Positions 10,172-18,463 of a stretch of DNA of 64,000 nt are shown here, piece after piece (positions within the stretch are counted from its first letter, which is position 1; every line of letters begins with the position of its first letter). A model generated the notes under the pieces. That model did not search any database and was not told the DNA's origin. It worked only from the letters and a program-made list of their open reading frames with translations. This DNA comes from Lachnospiraceae bacterium NE2001. Lineage in GTDB: Bacteria > Bacillota > Clostridia > Lachnospirales > Lachnospiraceae. Location of the stretch: the NCBI GenBank assembly GCA_900110635.1, contig FOEK01000015.1, positions 1-64,000 on the forward strand, read 5' to 3'. Both the position numbers and the translations under genes were made by a program.

Positions 10172-12100
10172 TTATATTTTAGCTCTTGTTTTGTGCTCTT
10201 TTTTCTCCTTATACATCTCTGTATCGGCGTGTCTCATATATTCCTCTGAAATGTCATATATAGAACTGCCCTCTGGAATCACATCTGGCAGGCGTACATA
10301 GGCACCCACACTGACCTCCAGCTTGTAGGATTTCTTGTCTCTGCTTATCCTCCTCTGGATATTCTCCCGAAGTCTTACTGCATAGTCCTTTGCCTTCTCT
10401 TCTGTATAATCCTTTGCCAGCACTACAAACTCATCGCCTCCGGTCCTGAGACATATCTCACCAGTGCTTGCTGCCATCATCATAGCCTCTGCAATAGTAC
10501 ATAGGCTATAATCGCCCTCGTTATGACCATAGTTATCATTTACTATCTTCAGGTTATCCATATCGATAACCATTACAGCCAGTTGCTGTCCCTTGTCCAG
10601 ACACTCCTTGTAGATATCCTCGAAGAAGAGCTCATAGCCGCGTCGGTTATAAAGTCCAGTCAGCATATCCCGGTTGTACAGATTCTCCAGTCTGTCAACG
10701 GTTTCATTTAACCTGCGCCTTATTCTCCAGTTCTCCAACATAGCGCCCAGATTAACCAGCCAGGACTTAGCCAATAACTGATTATAGTTCTCGAGCCGTG
10801 GCGATATGATGATATAGCCCATATAATACTGAAGATGATGGATGGAGCATATATAATACGAAGCCGGATCATTCATCAATTTTTCAGGAAGAAGCTCCTT
10901 CATTCTGAAGGACTGAGGTTCAACAGACTCATTACCTATAAAACCACACACAACCTTCACTTCCTCATCAACCATTACTGTATCATCTGTAATAACTCTC
11001 TGCTTATCCCAGTCTGGCGCGAGACACAGAAGAAATGTATCAAATCCCGTATCGGTCATGGCATTCTTCTCAATCTCGTGATACACATCCTCCAGCGTTG
11101 GAGCATTTGAGATGCTTAGTATCATATTTGTGGTAGACTGAGCCAGATATTCCATCTTGCCCATTCTATTGTAATAAAGCTGACGAATCTCTTCGGTTCT
11201 ATTGATATCCAGTGGAACACATCCGCAGGACTGGAAGGTACGAAGAACTCCATCCTGTTTTATAACTTTGTCAAGGTTTTCGCCATTCCACAGTTTTTCC
11301 AGAGTGTAAATAGCATTTTTACCAATATCTGCAAAAGGCTGTTCCGAAGTAGTGATGGATGGATAGCCCATTCTGGCCACCTCTATGCCATCATAGCCAG
11401 TAACGATCACATCCCCTGGTACAGCGATGCCCCTTTCGCGGCAGGCATCCACTACACCTATGGCCGTGTAATCATTGGCACAGATTATTGCATCAGGATA
11501 TTCACATCCGTCCTTACGACAATGCTCCAATATATAATCTACCGCCGGACCGCCACAATCACGCCAAAGGGTTCCATAGTAAATCCTTTCTTCCCCATTT
11601 GGAAGACCGTGCTTCTCCAGAACCTCATTAAATACATTTATCCTGTCAAATGTAAAATCGTGATCCCTGCTTCCTGCAACATGATAAAGATTCTTGCAAT
11701 TATGTTCTTCAACCACGTGCTCGATTACAGCACGGAATGAATTATCATCATTGGTTATCAGACTGTAGAACTTATCATTCACACCACCAAGATTGATAAC
11801 CGGCGTATCGGTGGCAAGAAGAAGCTTCTCTAATCTTTTTATATATACAGGTGGAAATGAAGACTCAAGTATGACCACTCCATCAAAATCTTCCAGATCC
11901 GGAAGCTTGAAGGACACGATATCCCCCTCGTCATACTTGCCATACTGATTGTAGAACTGGCTGCTAAAGCCATCACTGAAACTCGAAAAAAAGATTAGCT
12001 TGACACCCTTTTCCAGAGCGGCCTCTCTAAGCCCCATCTGGGTATCAGCAATCATTGCCCCATACATATTCTGTACGAATACTGCTACCTTTTTTCTCAT
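10172..12100 (-). CDS. Diguanylate cyclase with LacI-type ligand-binding domain
   Basis: The open frame allows ATG at 12115, but the inner ATG at 12100 gives MRKKVAVFVQN, the usual beginning of this domain; neither has a good ribosome site. Residues of about 1-290 form a periplasmic-binding-protein/LacI-like type 1 sugar-binding domain (IICANDYTAIGVVDACRERGIAVPGDVIVTGYD) without a DNA-binding headpiece or membrane segment, so it must sense a cytoplasmic ligand. A middle GAF-like region (about 310-460) is followed by a GGDEF domain with RTGGDEF near residue 558 (numbered from the longer start). It should make cyclic di-GMP from two GTP. No inhibitory RxxD site is seen at the expected position. 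Its neighbour is the GH53-like protein, which fits a carbohydrate-signalling theme. Confidence 0.85.
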   Translation of the reverse strand: MRKKVAVFVQNMYGAMIADTQMGLREAALEKGVKLIFFSSFSDGFSSQFYNQYGKYDEGDIVSFKLPDLEDFDGVVILESSFPPVYIKRLEKLLLATDTPVINLGGVNDKFYSLITNDDNSFRAVIEHVVEEHNCKNLYHVAGSRDHDFTFDRINVFNEVLEKHGLPNGEERIYYGTLWRDCGGPAVDYILEHCRKDGCEYPDAIICANDYTAIGVVDACRERGIAVPGDVIVTGYDGIEVARMGYPSITTSEQPFADIGKNAIYTLEKLWNGENLDKVIKQDGVLRTFQSCGCVPLDINRTEEIRQLYYNRMGKMEYLAQSTTNMILSISNAPTLEDVYHEIEKNAMTDTGFDTFLLCLAPDWDKQRVITDDTVMVDEEVKVVCGFIGNESVEPQSFRMKELLPEKLMNDPASYYICSIHHLQYYMGYIIISPRLENYNQLLAKSWLVNLGAMLENWRIRRRLNETVDRLENLYNRDMLTGLYNRRGYELFFEDIYKECLDKGQQLAVMVIDMDNLKIVNDNYGHNEGDYSLCTIAEAMMMAASTGEICLRTGGDEFVVLAKDYTEEKAKDYAVRLRENIQRRISRDKKSYKLEVSVGAYVRLPDVIPEGSSIYDISEEYMRHADTEMYKEKKEHKTRAKI

Positions 12101-12163
12101 ATTTTTAACCCACATTTTATAGTCAACAAAAAACCCACTACAGTACTAGAACTTACAATTATC

Positions 12164-12192
12164 ATTTTACTACTTGTGTCCTGATGTTACAA
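12164..12192 (-). promoter_or_regulatory. Promoter of the diguanylate cyclase gene
   Basis: Minus-strand TTGTAA (12187-12192) and TAAAAT (12164-12169) with a 17-bp spacer, about 60 bp before the start. The gap 12116-12313 also carries TATAAT at 12267-12272 in front of the plus-strand HAD gene. Confidence 0.5.
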
Positions 12193-12313
12193 TGTACATT
12201 TTAGCACATTTCTTTATGCACTTTTTAGTAGGTTTCTTTATGATGTTGATGGATATTGTATGGAATATAATTGTAAACTTATGCCATCCCACAGAAGTTT
12301 TGGAGGAAAATAG

Positions 12314-12973
12314 ATGTTTAAATATGTAATATTCGATATGGATGGAGTCATCTTTGATTCAGAGAGGCTCTATATAGATTGCACCAAAGAGGTTGCAGTA
12401 AAGTTTGGTATAACCGATCCCGATGTGATCGAAGATATTGGTAGAAGATGCATAGGTACCACCAGTGAAGAAACTCTTCGGATTATGCGAGAGAGTCTTG
12501 GTGATGACTTCCCACTTGATGACCTGTGGGTAGGAGCATCTTCTCTTTTCAAAGAGAAAACCATAGGAGGAAAGCTTCCGATAAAGCCTGGTGTATCCGA
12601 GATTCTTGAATATCTGAAGGAGAAAAAGATATGGACTGCTATTGCTTCTTCTACAAAAACCGAAACCGTTAAACGAGAGTTAAATGAAGCTGGTTTCCTC
12701 GACTATTTTGATGCAGTCATTGGTGGAGATATGATACAGAGAAGCAAACCTGCGCCTGACAGTTTCCTTAAAGCTATGGAGGCGCTGGGAGCAAAGCCTG
12801 AAGAGTGTTGTATAATCGAGGACTCCTTCAACGGAATCAGAGCAGCAAACGCATCTGGAGCTTTCCCAATTATGGTTCCAGATATTCTGCAGCCGGACGA
12901 AGAGATTCAAGTCCTTGCAGGAATTGTCCTGGACTCCCTCTACTCAGTTAAAGAATACTTTGAAACCTTATAA
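12314..12973 (+). CDS. HAD-superfamily phosphatase, beta-phosphoglucomutase-like
   Basis: 219 residues with all HAD motifs: nucleophile DMDGVIFDSE at residues 8-17, motif II Ser/Thr in IASSTKTE near 115, Lys in SKPAPDSF near 151, and the metal-binding IEDSFNGIRAA near 172. The all-helical cap lies between motifs I and II, as in subfamily IA phosphatases and beta-phosphoglucomutase. It probably dephosphorylates a small sugar phosphate; the beta-PGM acid/base Asp (DxDGVI with a second D) is present at the second position, so a mutase role cannot be excluded. Ribosome site GGAGG is 8 nt before the ATG. A perfect terminator follows immediately. Confidence 0.85.
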   Translation: MFKYVIFDMDGVIFDSERLYIDCTKEVAVKFGITDPDVIEDIGRRCIGTTSEETLRIMRESLGDDFPLDDLWVGASSLFKEKTIGGKLPIKPGVSEILEYLKEKKIWTAIASSTKTETVKRELNEAGFLDYFDAVIGGDMIQRSKPAPDSFLKAMEALGAKPEECCIIEDSFNGIRAANASGAFPIMVPDILQPDEEIQVLAGIVLDSLYSVKEYFETL

Positions 12974-12975
12974 CC

Positions 12976-13012
12976 AAAAGTGACAAAGGCGATTCACACC
13001 TTTGTCACTTTT
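12976..13012 (+). terminator. Intrinsic terminator of the HAD gene
   Basis: A 14-bp perfect stem (AAAAGTGACAAAGG with CCTTTGTCACTTTT) with a 9-nt loop, followed by TTTTATTTTC. It starts 3 bp after the stop codon. Confidence 0.9.
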
Positions 13013-13089
13013 TTATTTTCTATAGTTCTGTTCAGGATAAAAATCCTTTTATTATGGGCTGTCATAATTATCCTGTAAACGCCTGACCG

Positions 13090-13365
13090 CTACGAATCCT
13101 TTGCCTCAACAAACCATCTGTTATTATCGCCATAATATAGATAGCTCTCATAGCCATCAACCAATACGGTATATCTGACACCAGTTGCTCCAGCCACAAG
13201 GCTGGCTGCACGCCTCACCTCCATAATTCTCTGAATCTCATAGGTCTTGTCATCATCCCACAGGATAGCCTTGGGAATCAGACTTCCATCCGTCTGAAAC
13301 TCCACATCCACGTCAACATATATCTTTTTGGGGTTTTCCTCCACAAGTGTCGACATCATCATCAC
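13090..13365 (-). CDS. Small conserved protein next to the LexA-like repressor
   Basis: About 88-91 residues, mixed alpha/beta, no signal. Four consecutive ATG codons open the frame; with GGAAGGAG directly before the first, the second or third ATG has the best spacing. The pattern IPKAILWDDDKTYEIQRIMEVRRAASLVAGATGVRYTVLVDGYESYLYY...RWFVE is one I recall from small proteins encoded beside LexA-like repressors or Y-family DNA polymerases in Clostridia. Its biochemical role is not known to me. It is divergent from the repressor at 13546 and both promoters lie in the same 180-bp gap, so SOS-type control is a reasonable guess. No polymerase gene is present here. Confidence 0.7.
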   Translation of the reverse strand: MMMMSTLVEENPKKIYVDVDVEFQTDGSLIPKAILWDDDKTYEIQRIMEVRRAASLVAGATGVRYTVLVDGYESYLYYGDNNRWFVEAKDS

Positions 13366-13398
13366 TCCTTCCCTTTTTTATTCCCCTCTTGTTTTGCT

Positions 13399-13427
13399 AG
13401 TATAAATCTATCTTTTATAGAATTCAA
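13399..13427 (-). promoter_or_regulatory. Promoter of the small conserved gene
   Basis: Minus-strand TTGAAT (13422-13427) and TATACT (13399-13404), 17-bp spacer, about 35 bp before the start codons. Confidence 0.7.
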
Positions 13428-13469
13428 GCATATTTTTTATATCATTTTACCCTTGTTTATAGATTCGGC

Positions 13470-13498
13470 TTGCATTAACTCACAATATGTTGTATAGT
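13470..13498 (+). promoter_or_regulatory. Promoter of the LexA-like gene with overlapping dyad
   Basis: TTGCAT (13470-13475) and TATAGT (13493-13498) with a 17-bp spacer. Inside the spacer, ACAATATGTTGT at 13482-13493 has inverted ACAA/TTGT arms and could be an autoregulatory operator. The classical Gram-positive LexA box (GAACnnnnGTTC) is absent. Confidence 0.65.
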
Positions 13499-13545
13499 AA
13501 TTAATAAGCAGTTCAAAGATTTTGTGCAATATGGGGACGAAAATC

Positions 13546-14403
13546 ATGAATAAAAAAAATCAAGAAAAAAATCAGACAAATATCAAAGCAATTTCCAAGA
13601 CAAATATAAAGACTAATCTAAGCAAGAACGAAAAAACTGGTATACAGGACATCGGTGAAACCCTCGCCACCTGCAGAAAGCAGGCCGGCTATACCCAGAT
13701 TGATGCAGCCGATGCACTGACAAAAGCCGGATATCCAATACAGAACAAGAGCATCTACGCCTGGGAGAAGAACAAGTCCACACCCAATCCGGCGCAGTTT
13801 CTTCTACTTTGCAAGCTCTACGGCATCACAGATATCTATTCTACCTTTATTGAGTCAAATCCAGAGAATCCTTTTTCCACACTCAACGAGGAGGGCAAAG
13901 AAAAAGCCCTGGATTTCATACGAATCCTAGGGCTGACTGACGAATACCGCAGTGATAATTTAGATATCAACAACAATATCAGTAAAAATATGCAGTTTAA
14001 TAGCAGGGCCACAAAAGATGTGGAACCATCTCCAGTAAAGACCAGAGAGCTTCCTCTGTTCCTTCTTGCCGCCTCCGCAGGAACTGGTGAATTCCTGGAC
14101 GATGAGGCCCACGAGATGGTGGTTGTTGGAAGCGAGGTACCCGAGAAGGCCAGCTTCGGTATCAGACTCAACGGCAACAGTATGGAGCCACGCTACATGA
14201 ACGGTCAGATTGTCTGGGTATACAGAACTACCGAGCTCTTTGATGGTGACATCGGAATCTTCTACCTGGATGGCCAGGCCTACTGTAAGAAGCTCCATAA
14301 AGGAAACGGTGTACTGGAGCTGATTTCATTTAACCCCGACTACAAGCCTATCCCCATACGAGAGAATAGTGACTTCAAGATATTCGGGCGTGTGGTTTCC
14401 TAA
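13546..14403 (+). CDS. LexA-like S24 autocleaving repressor
   Basis: About 285 residues from the ATG at 13546, which has GGGGA 8 nt upstream; a TTG at 13522 is in frame but lacks a ribosome site. After a Lys/Asn-rich N-terminus, an XRE helix-turn-helix lies at about residues 30-95 (IGETLATCRKQAGYTQIDAADALTK). A flexible linker leads to a peptidase S24 domain with the Ala-Gly cleavage site (SAGTG), catalytic Ser in GNSMEP near residue 220, and catalytic Lys in AYCKK near 255. This is the layout of phage-CI and LexA-like regulators that cleave themselves on RecA filaments. It may be the SOS regulator or a paralogue. The stop overlaps the ACP stop by 4 bp. Confidence 0.9.
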   Translation: MNKKNQEKNQTNIKAISKTNIKTNLSKNEKTGIQDIGETLATCRKQAGYTQIDAADALTKAGYPIQNKSIYAWEKNKSTPNPAQFLLLCKLYGITDIYSTFIESNPENPFSTLNEEGKEKALDFIRILGLTDEYRSDNLDINNNISKNMQFNSRATKDVEPSPVKTRELPLFLLAASAGTGEFLDDEAHEMVVVGSEVPEKASFGIRLNGNSMEPRYMNGQIVWVYRTTELFDGDIGIFYLDGQAYCKKLHKGNGVLELISFNPDYKPIPIRENSDFKIFGRVVS

Positions 14404-14624
14404 TCTGTAAGACGCTCAACCATTTCCCAGATAGATTCAGCTGAGTTGAAGTTCTCAGGAATAAGCTCAGCTGGTGAAATGGTTATATCATACTCTTCCT
14501 CCAGTGCTGCTACGAGTGAGATGATGGCAAATGAATCAAGTATCTCGTCATCCACAAGTGTATCACAGGTTTCGATATCCTCACCTGGTATTATCTCTTC
14601 AAGTATTTCAATTATTTTATCCAT
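14400..14624 (-). CDS. DltC-like acyl/aminoacyl carrier protein
   Basis: 74 residues, acidic four-helix carrier. The phosphopantetheine attachment motif is EILDSFAIISL with Ser31; the same LDSFA sequence marks DltC, the D-alanyl carrier protein, rather than fatty-acid ACP (DSLDxVE). The following EEEYDITISPAEL...ENFNSAESI also fits DltC. GGAGG sits 5 nt before the ATG, and the start overlaps the decarboxylase stop by 8 bp, so the two are translationally coupled. It is the last gene of the five-gene operon and should carry the amino acid activated by the DltA-like ligase. Confidence 0.9.
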   Translation of the reverse strand: MDKIIEILEEIIPGEDIETCDTLVDDEILDSFAIISLVAALEEEYDITISPAELIPENFNSAESIWEMVERLTD

Positions 14625-15834
14625 TGTAACCTCCGTTATATATATTAGTTTCTATATGTTCTCTGGCAAGTATCTCCGTGCCTTCCTCATCCCGAATGAC
14701 GATGGCAGGCAGATCTCTGCTGAGAAAGAGCGCTATACCCTCTGTGGCGGAGTAAGCTCCAGCTAGATTGAAGCACAGTATATCTCCAATGTCAAGAGTC
14801 GGAAGCTTAACTCGTCGAACCAATATATCATTGACTGAACAAAGAGAGCCTGCGAGCACATAGTCCTCTCTTGAAGATTTATCATCAGCTCTCTTCTGCG
14901 CGATATGATCAATAGGTGGAACCTTCATTCCAGCCATACTGCCGTAATATGTGATCTGATGCAGACCGCCATCAAGTATGGCGAAGTTTGTTTCAGTGTT
15001 TCTCTTCACATCAGCCACACTTGTAAAATATCTTCCACAGGTTGCCGCAATATATCGGCCATATTCGAAGGTTATATCTGAGTAGCTGTCTCTAAGTCCC
15101 GTCTCATCCACAAGCTTCATAAGCTCTATAAGATAATCTTCGTTATATGATGCATCGACAGTCGTTGACGCATCTGAATCATTTCCAAAATAATCTATCC
15201 CAAGACCCGGACCATATTCAAGACTGATCTTCGCCCCAAGTCGCACCTCAAGCTCCAGCCCATAAGCAGCAAGCTCCGTCAGTTCCTTCTCTATCTTCTT
15301 CACAGATTTCTGTGTCCCTGAGAAATAATGGATTCCAAGAAACTCTAGATACTGTGACTTGATCACTCTGTCAATAAGCTCGTCCATCAAACTCTTATCT
15401 ACGCCAAACTGATTACCAGATGACATACGAATATAACATTTAAGATGAAATGCCTCTGAATCCGCACACTCCCTAGCCACTTCCTCCAGAATCTCAAAGT
15501 GTCTCACTGATTCAATGGAAAAGAGACCCTCGGCACCACCTAGTGAAAGTATCCTTCTCATACTCTCTTTGGTCTTATTTACTCCTGAAACAAGTATCTG
15601 ACCAGGAGTTATGCCATCACGAACACATATCTCATACTCTCCTGGTGAACACACCTCAAGCCTGTCCACGTAAGGCGCAGCATACTTTGCAAGATAGGGA
15701 CCTGCCTTCATAGCATAGCAGAGTCCTATATCCGACTGATGCCCCCTCATCATCTCAATTCTCTTCTTTAATTCAGAGATATCAAAATGATAAAATGGAG
15801 TTCCATATTCTTTTATCAATTCCTGGTTATTCAT
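14617..15834 (-). CDS. Group III PLP-dependent decarboxylase
   Basis: About 405 residues of the alanine-racemase-fold decarboxylases that include diaminopimelate, ornithine and BtrK decarboxylases. PLP Lys43 is in CYAMKAGPY. HYFSGTQ near residue 175 contains the His that stacks on PLP. FEYGRYIAA near 255 takes the place of EPGR, GSLCSVND near 330 supplies the Cys and Asp of the opposite subunit, and LAGAYSATEG near 360 replaces the YSM..N motif of lysA. ATG at 15834 has GAGGG at 5 nt; the longer TTG start is unlikely. Placement between a DltA-like ligase and a carrier protein argues against lysine synthesis and for decarboxylation of a carrier-linked or soon-to-be-loaded amino acid, as BtrK does with glutamyl-ACP. 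Confidence 0.85.
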   Translation of the reverse strand: MNNQELIKEYGTPFYHFDISELKKRIEMMRGHQSDIGLCYAMKAGPYLAKYAAPYVDRLEVCSPGEYEICVRDGITPGQILVSGVNKTKESMRRILSLGGAEGLFSIESVRHFEILEEVARECADSEAFHLKCYIRMSSGNQFGVDKSLMDELIDRVIKSQYLEFLGIHYFSGTQKSVKKIEKELTELAAYGLELEVRLGAKISLEYGPGLGIDYFGNDSDASTTVDASYNEDYLIELMKLVDETGLRDSYSDITFEYGRYIAATCGRYFTSVADVKRNTETNFAILDGGLHQITYYGSMAGMKVPPIDHIAQKRADDKSSREDYVLAGSLCSVNDILVRRVKLPTLDIGDILCFNLAGAYSATEGIALFLSRDLPAIVIRDEEGTEILAREHIETNIYNGGYNG

Positions 15835-15882
15835 AGCATCCCTCAAAGCTTAAAATAACTATTTCAGACTATGGGTTATTAT

Positions 15883-17388
15883 CTAAAGCATTTCCCTCAG
15901 CTTATTTCTATCTATCTTACCATTCTTGCTGAGAGGAAGCTCGTCCATATATTTATATACATTTGGCAGCATATAGTTCGGAAGCTTATCCTTCAGTCCA
16001 GCAACTATCTTCTTCCTATCGGGCTTATCAGCCAAGGCCGGGTCTCCCGTGTAATAAGCCACTATACGGTACTTCTCAGCATCATAGATACAGCAGGCCT
16101 GGCCAATCTCAGGAAGACTGTTCATTGCCCTCTCTATTTCCTCAAGCTCGATCCTGTGGCCATTATGCTTTATCTGGAAGTCACGTCTTCCAGCAAAATG
16201 TAGCAGTCCACCCTTACGATATCCCAGGTCTCCTGTCTTATAAACTCGCCCAATCCCTTCAAGCTCCACAAAGGCCTTTGATGTAGCCTCATCATTATTA
16301 TAGTAGCCAAGAGCGAGCTCATTTCCACCTACACAGATTTCGCCAACAGTCTCTTCTTCAGACGCAGGAATAACACGCCCATTGTCATCCAGAAGATATA
16401 TCACCTTCCCAGGAAAAACCTCTCCTATAGGAAGCTTCTCAGGAACATTCTCTCTATCTATTCTATAGTAAGAGCAGTTACAAGTTATCTCCGTCGGGCC
16501 ATAAAGATTCACAAACTCCGTCTCAGGGTACTGTGCCATCCAGTCCGCAAGGTGCTTTGCTGGCATTTCCTCTCCACTAAAAAGAACCTTATTAATCTTT
16601 GGCGGAACCTTATACATAAACTCGTGGAGCCGGTTCAGCAGAACCAGCGCAGACACAGCCCAGGTAAGAGTAGTCACCTCATATTTTTCCAGCATATCCA
16701 TAACATTATTAGGAAGTCTGAAATATGCAGTTGGAATAATGACCATAGTCGCGCCTGTTTTGAGTGAGCTGTAAATATCCTTTACTGATACATCAAAGTC
16801 AAATGGCGCCTGGTTTCCTATGGTATCTTCTTCAGTTATTCCAAAAAGATTGGTAAATGTATCAATAAAACTAATTACCGAAGCATGTCCAACCAGAACA
16901 CCCTTAGGAACTCCGGTGGAACCAGATGTGAAATTGCAATAAAGTGGCACATCCGGCTGTATGTCAGTATCAACCGTTAACTCCTGGGCGGAACCCACTT
17001 TTCTAAAAAGTTCATCGGTTGTAATAACATTTCCCTTATAATCTAATCTATTCAGCTTCTCAAGACTTTCCGGTTCAGTGATTATCACTGACGGCTTCAG
17101 GGTTTCCAGCTGACTTCTGTGACGCTCATCCGGAAAGTCAGGATCCAGAAGGCAATAAAAGCCTCCCGCATAAACAGTTCCCAGAAAGATCTGAAGAGTC
17201 CTGGTGCTCTTCTTCATCAGAACACCTACTGGTTCCCCTTTTGACACAAACTTGGAAAGAACGCCTCCAATACGGGCGCTAGTGTTCCTAAGTTCAGCAA
17301 AGGTACAGGACTCCGAGCCATCTGTGACAGCCAGCTTATCAGGCAGTCTTGATGCTGTATTTTCTAAATACTCAAGTACATTCTTCAT
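15883..17388 (-). CDS. DltA-like amino acid:carrier protein ligase
   Basis: 501 residues, the length of DltA. AMP-binding core motif FTSGSTGVPKGVLVGH near residue 153, substrate-side APFDFDVSVKDIYSSL near 192-207 whose Asp would bind the alpha-amino group, LYGPTEITCNC near 293, YKTGDLGY near 382, the hinge GRRDFQIKHNGHRIELEEIE near 397, and catalytic Lys in LSKNGKIDR near the C-terminus. It should adenylate an amino acid and load it on the carrier encoded at 14400. The segment LFSGEEMP has Ser where, as I recall, DltA enzymes have a Cys (FCGE) that helps select D-alanine, so another amino acid may be used. AAGGA precedes the ATG. Confidence 0.85.
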   Translation of the reverse strand: MKNVLEYLENTASRLPDKLAVTDGSESCTFAELRNTSARIGGVLSKFVSKGEPVGVLMKKSTRTLQIFLGTVYAGGFYCLLDPDFPDERHRSQLETLKPSVIITEPESLEKLNRLDYKGNVITTDELFRKVGSAQELTVDTDIQPDVPLYCNFTSGSTGVPKGVLVGHASVISFIDTFTNLFGITEEDTIGNQAPFDFDVSVKDIYSSLKTGATMVIIPTAYFRLPNNVMDMLEKYEVTTLTWAVSALVLLNRLHEFMYKVPPKINKVLFSGEEMPAKHLADWMAQYPETEFVNLYGPTEITCNCSYYRIDRENVPEKLPIGEVFPGKVIYLLDDNGRVIPASEEETVGEICVGGNELALGYYNNDEATSKAFVELEGIGRVYKTGDLGYRKGGLLHFAGRRDFQIKHNGHRIELEEIERAMNSLPEIGQACCIYDAEKYRIVAYYTGDPALADKPDRKKIVAGLKDKLPNYMLPNVYKYMDELPLSKNGKIDRNKLREML

Positions 17389-17417
17389 TTATTTTCCTTA
17401 TTTCATATCTCTCAAAT

Positions 17418-17449
17418 ATCCGAGCTTTCTAATATCTGAGTTTTCTAAT
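17418..17449 (-). repeat. Two 16-bp direct repeats before the DltA-like gene
   Basis: ATCCGAGCTTTCTAAT (17418-17433) and ATCTGAGTTTTCTAAT (17434-17449) are adjacent copies with two differences; a fainter third copy precedes them. They lie in the 88-bp gap between the SGNH and ligase genes, the only sizeable gap of the operon. Purpose unknown. Confidence 0.6.
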
Positions 17450-17476
17450 AAGCATTCTTCCATAACCATATACTGA

Positions 17477-18463
17477 TCAGTCTTCTCGATGATCCGGCAG
17501 GTCATAATTCTCCTCCAGATAATTTATCAGATACTTGGTAGTTTTTTCGGCACCATAACAATTGATATGGTCCCCGGCATCACCAGTATCCTGGCTCCAG
17601 TCTATTCCAATCTCGTCCTTCAGCACGTTGAAATCTATAAAGTCCAGACCGTGCTTATCAGCATAATCCTGAAGAGTATTATGTTTAGGATAGTTCATAT
17701 TGACAGGAGATGGTGAACTGATAAGCACGAGAGGTATATTCTTTTCGTCGCAAAGCTTTCGTATCTTATCCAGGTTGTAGATGGCAATACAGTTTATGTC
17801 GCCCCGCTCCTCAGTCTCGACCATATATTCTTCGCCATTATACGGATCAACAACCTCTATCTTTTCATAGCCCCGCTCCACATCATACGCTTCAGGCTCC
17901 TCAAGTCCGCTCAGATAACGCCAGTTGCTATGATATCTGATAACCGGAAATAAATCATTTATTATGGCACTGTTCGTAACCAGAGCCTCCGTTTTCAGCA
18001 TTGTAGGCTGAGCTATAACATTTGTCTCAAGAAGTATCACCTGCGGATGCTGCTTCTTCAGTATCTTCTGGGTAAAAAGATAAGTATCAAAGGATCTCTG
18101 TCCCAGCTGATTGCAATTATAAGCAGAGATACCAGCCTCGTCCATCATCATTTGAGGCGAAGCAACCACCATTGCTTCACTGTCGCCTATAATAAGGACA
18201 TCCATAGTATCACTTTTCTCATTAAGAGCCGCAGTCACATTCTTATCACGAGGCAGGACCATCTCCGGCCTGTCAGTCCGAACCGGATCAATAGCATAAG
18301 ACATAACCTTAAGAATAACTGAAAATGTCAGCAGGAAGCCAAATATCTCAAGCCATCCCAATGCCTTTTTCCTTGTCTTTGAGGTATCAGTTTTGTCCTT
18401 CTCGGGAATTTTCTTAGATTCAGTTGTCTCTGGTTCAGTTGTCTTCACATCAGAATCCTGCAT
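17477..18463 (-). CDS. Membrane-anchored SGNH/DltD-like protein
   Basis: 328 residues. A charged cytoplasmic N-terminus of about 30 residues is followed by one membrane segment (about 33-52, LGWLEIFGFLLTFSVILKV), which would place the rest outside the cell. The SGNH nucleophile block is VLIIGDSEAM near residue 90 and the Asp-His pair is DAGDHINCYG near 295. Such proteins accompany MBOAT transferases (DltD with DltB, AlgJ/AlgX with AlgI) and move the acyl group to the final acceptor. The start overlaps the MBOAT stop by 14 bp; GGAGG lies 12 nt upstream, inside the MBOAT gene. Sequence resemblance to DltD is limited to the fold motifs. Confidence 0.8.
   Translation of the reverse strand: MQDSDVKTTEPETTESKKIPEKDKTDTSKTRKKALGWLEIFGFLLTFSVILKVMSYAIDPVRTDRPEMVLPRDKNVTAALNEKSDTMDVLIIGDSEAMVVASPQMMMDEAGISAYNCNQLGQRSFDTYLFTQKILKKQHPQVILLETNVIAQPTMLKTEALVTNSAIINDLFPVIRYHSNWRYLSGLEEPEAYDVERGYEKIEVVDPYNGEEYMVETEERGDINCIAIYNLDKIRKLCDEKNIPLVLISSPSPVNMNYPKHNTLQDYADKHGLDFIDFNVLKDEIGIDWSQDTGDAGDHINCYGAEKTTKYLINYLEENYDLPDHRED

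Noticed and set aside
14617-15834. Annotation as lysA, diaminopimelate decarboxylase.
   Set aside because: The EPGR and YSMxxN motifs are altered, and the gene is embedded in a Dlt-like operon coupled to a carrier protein.
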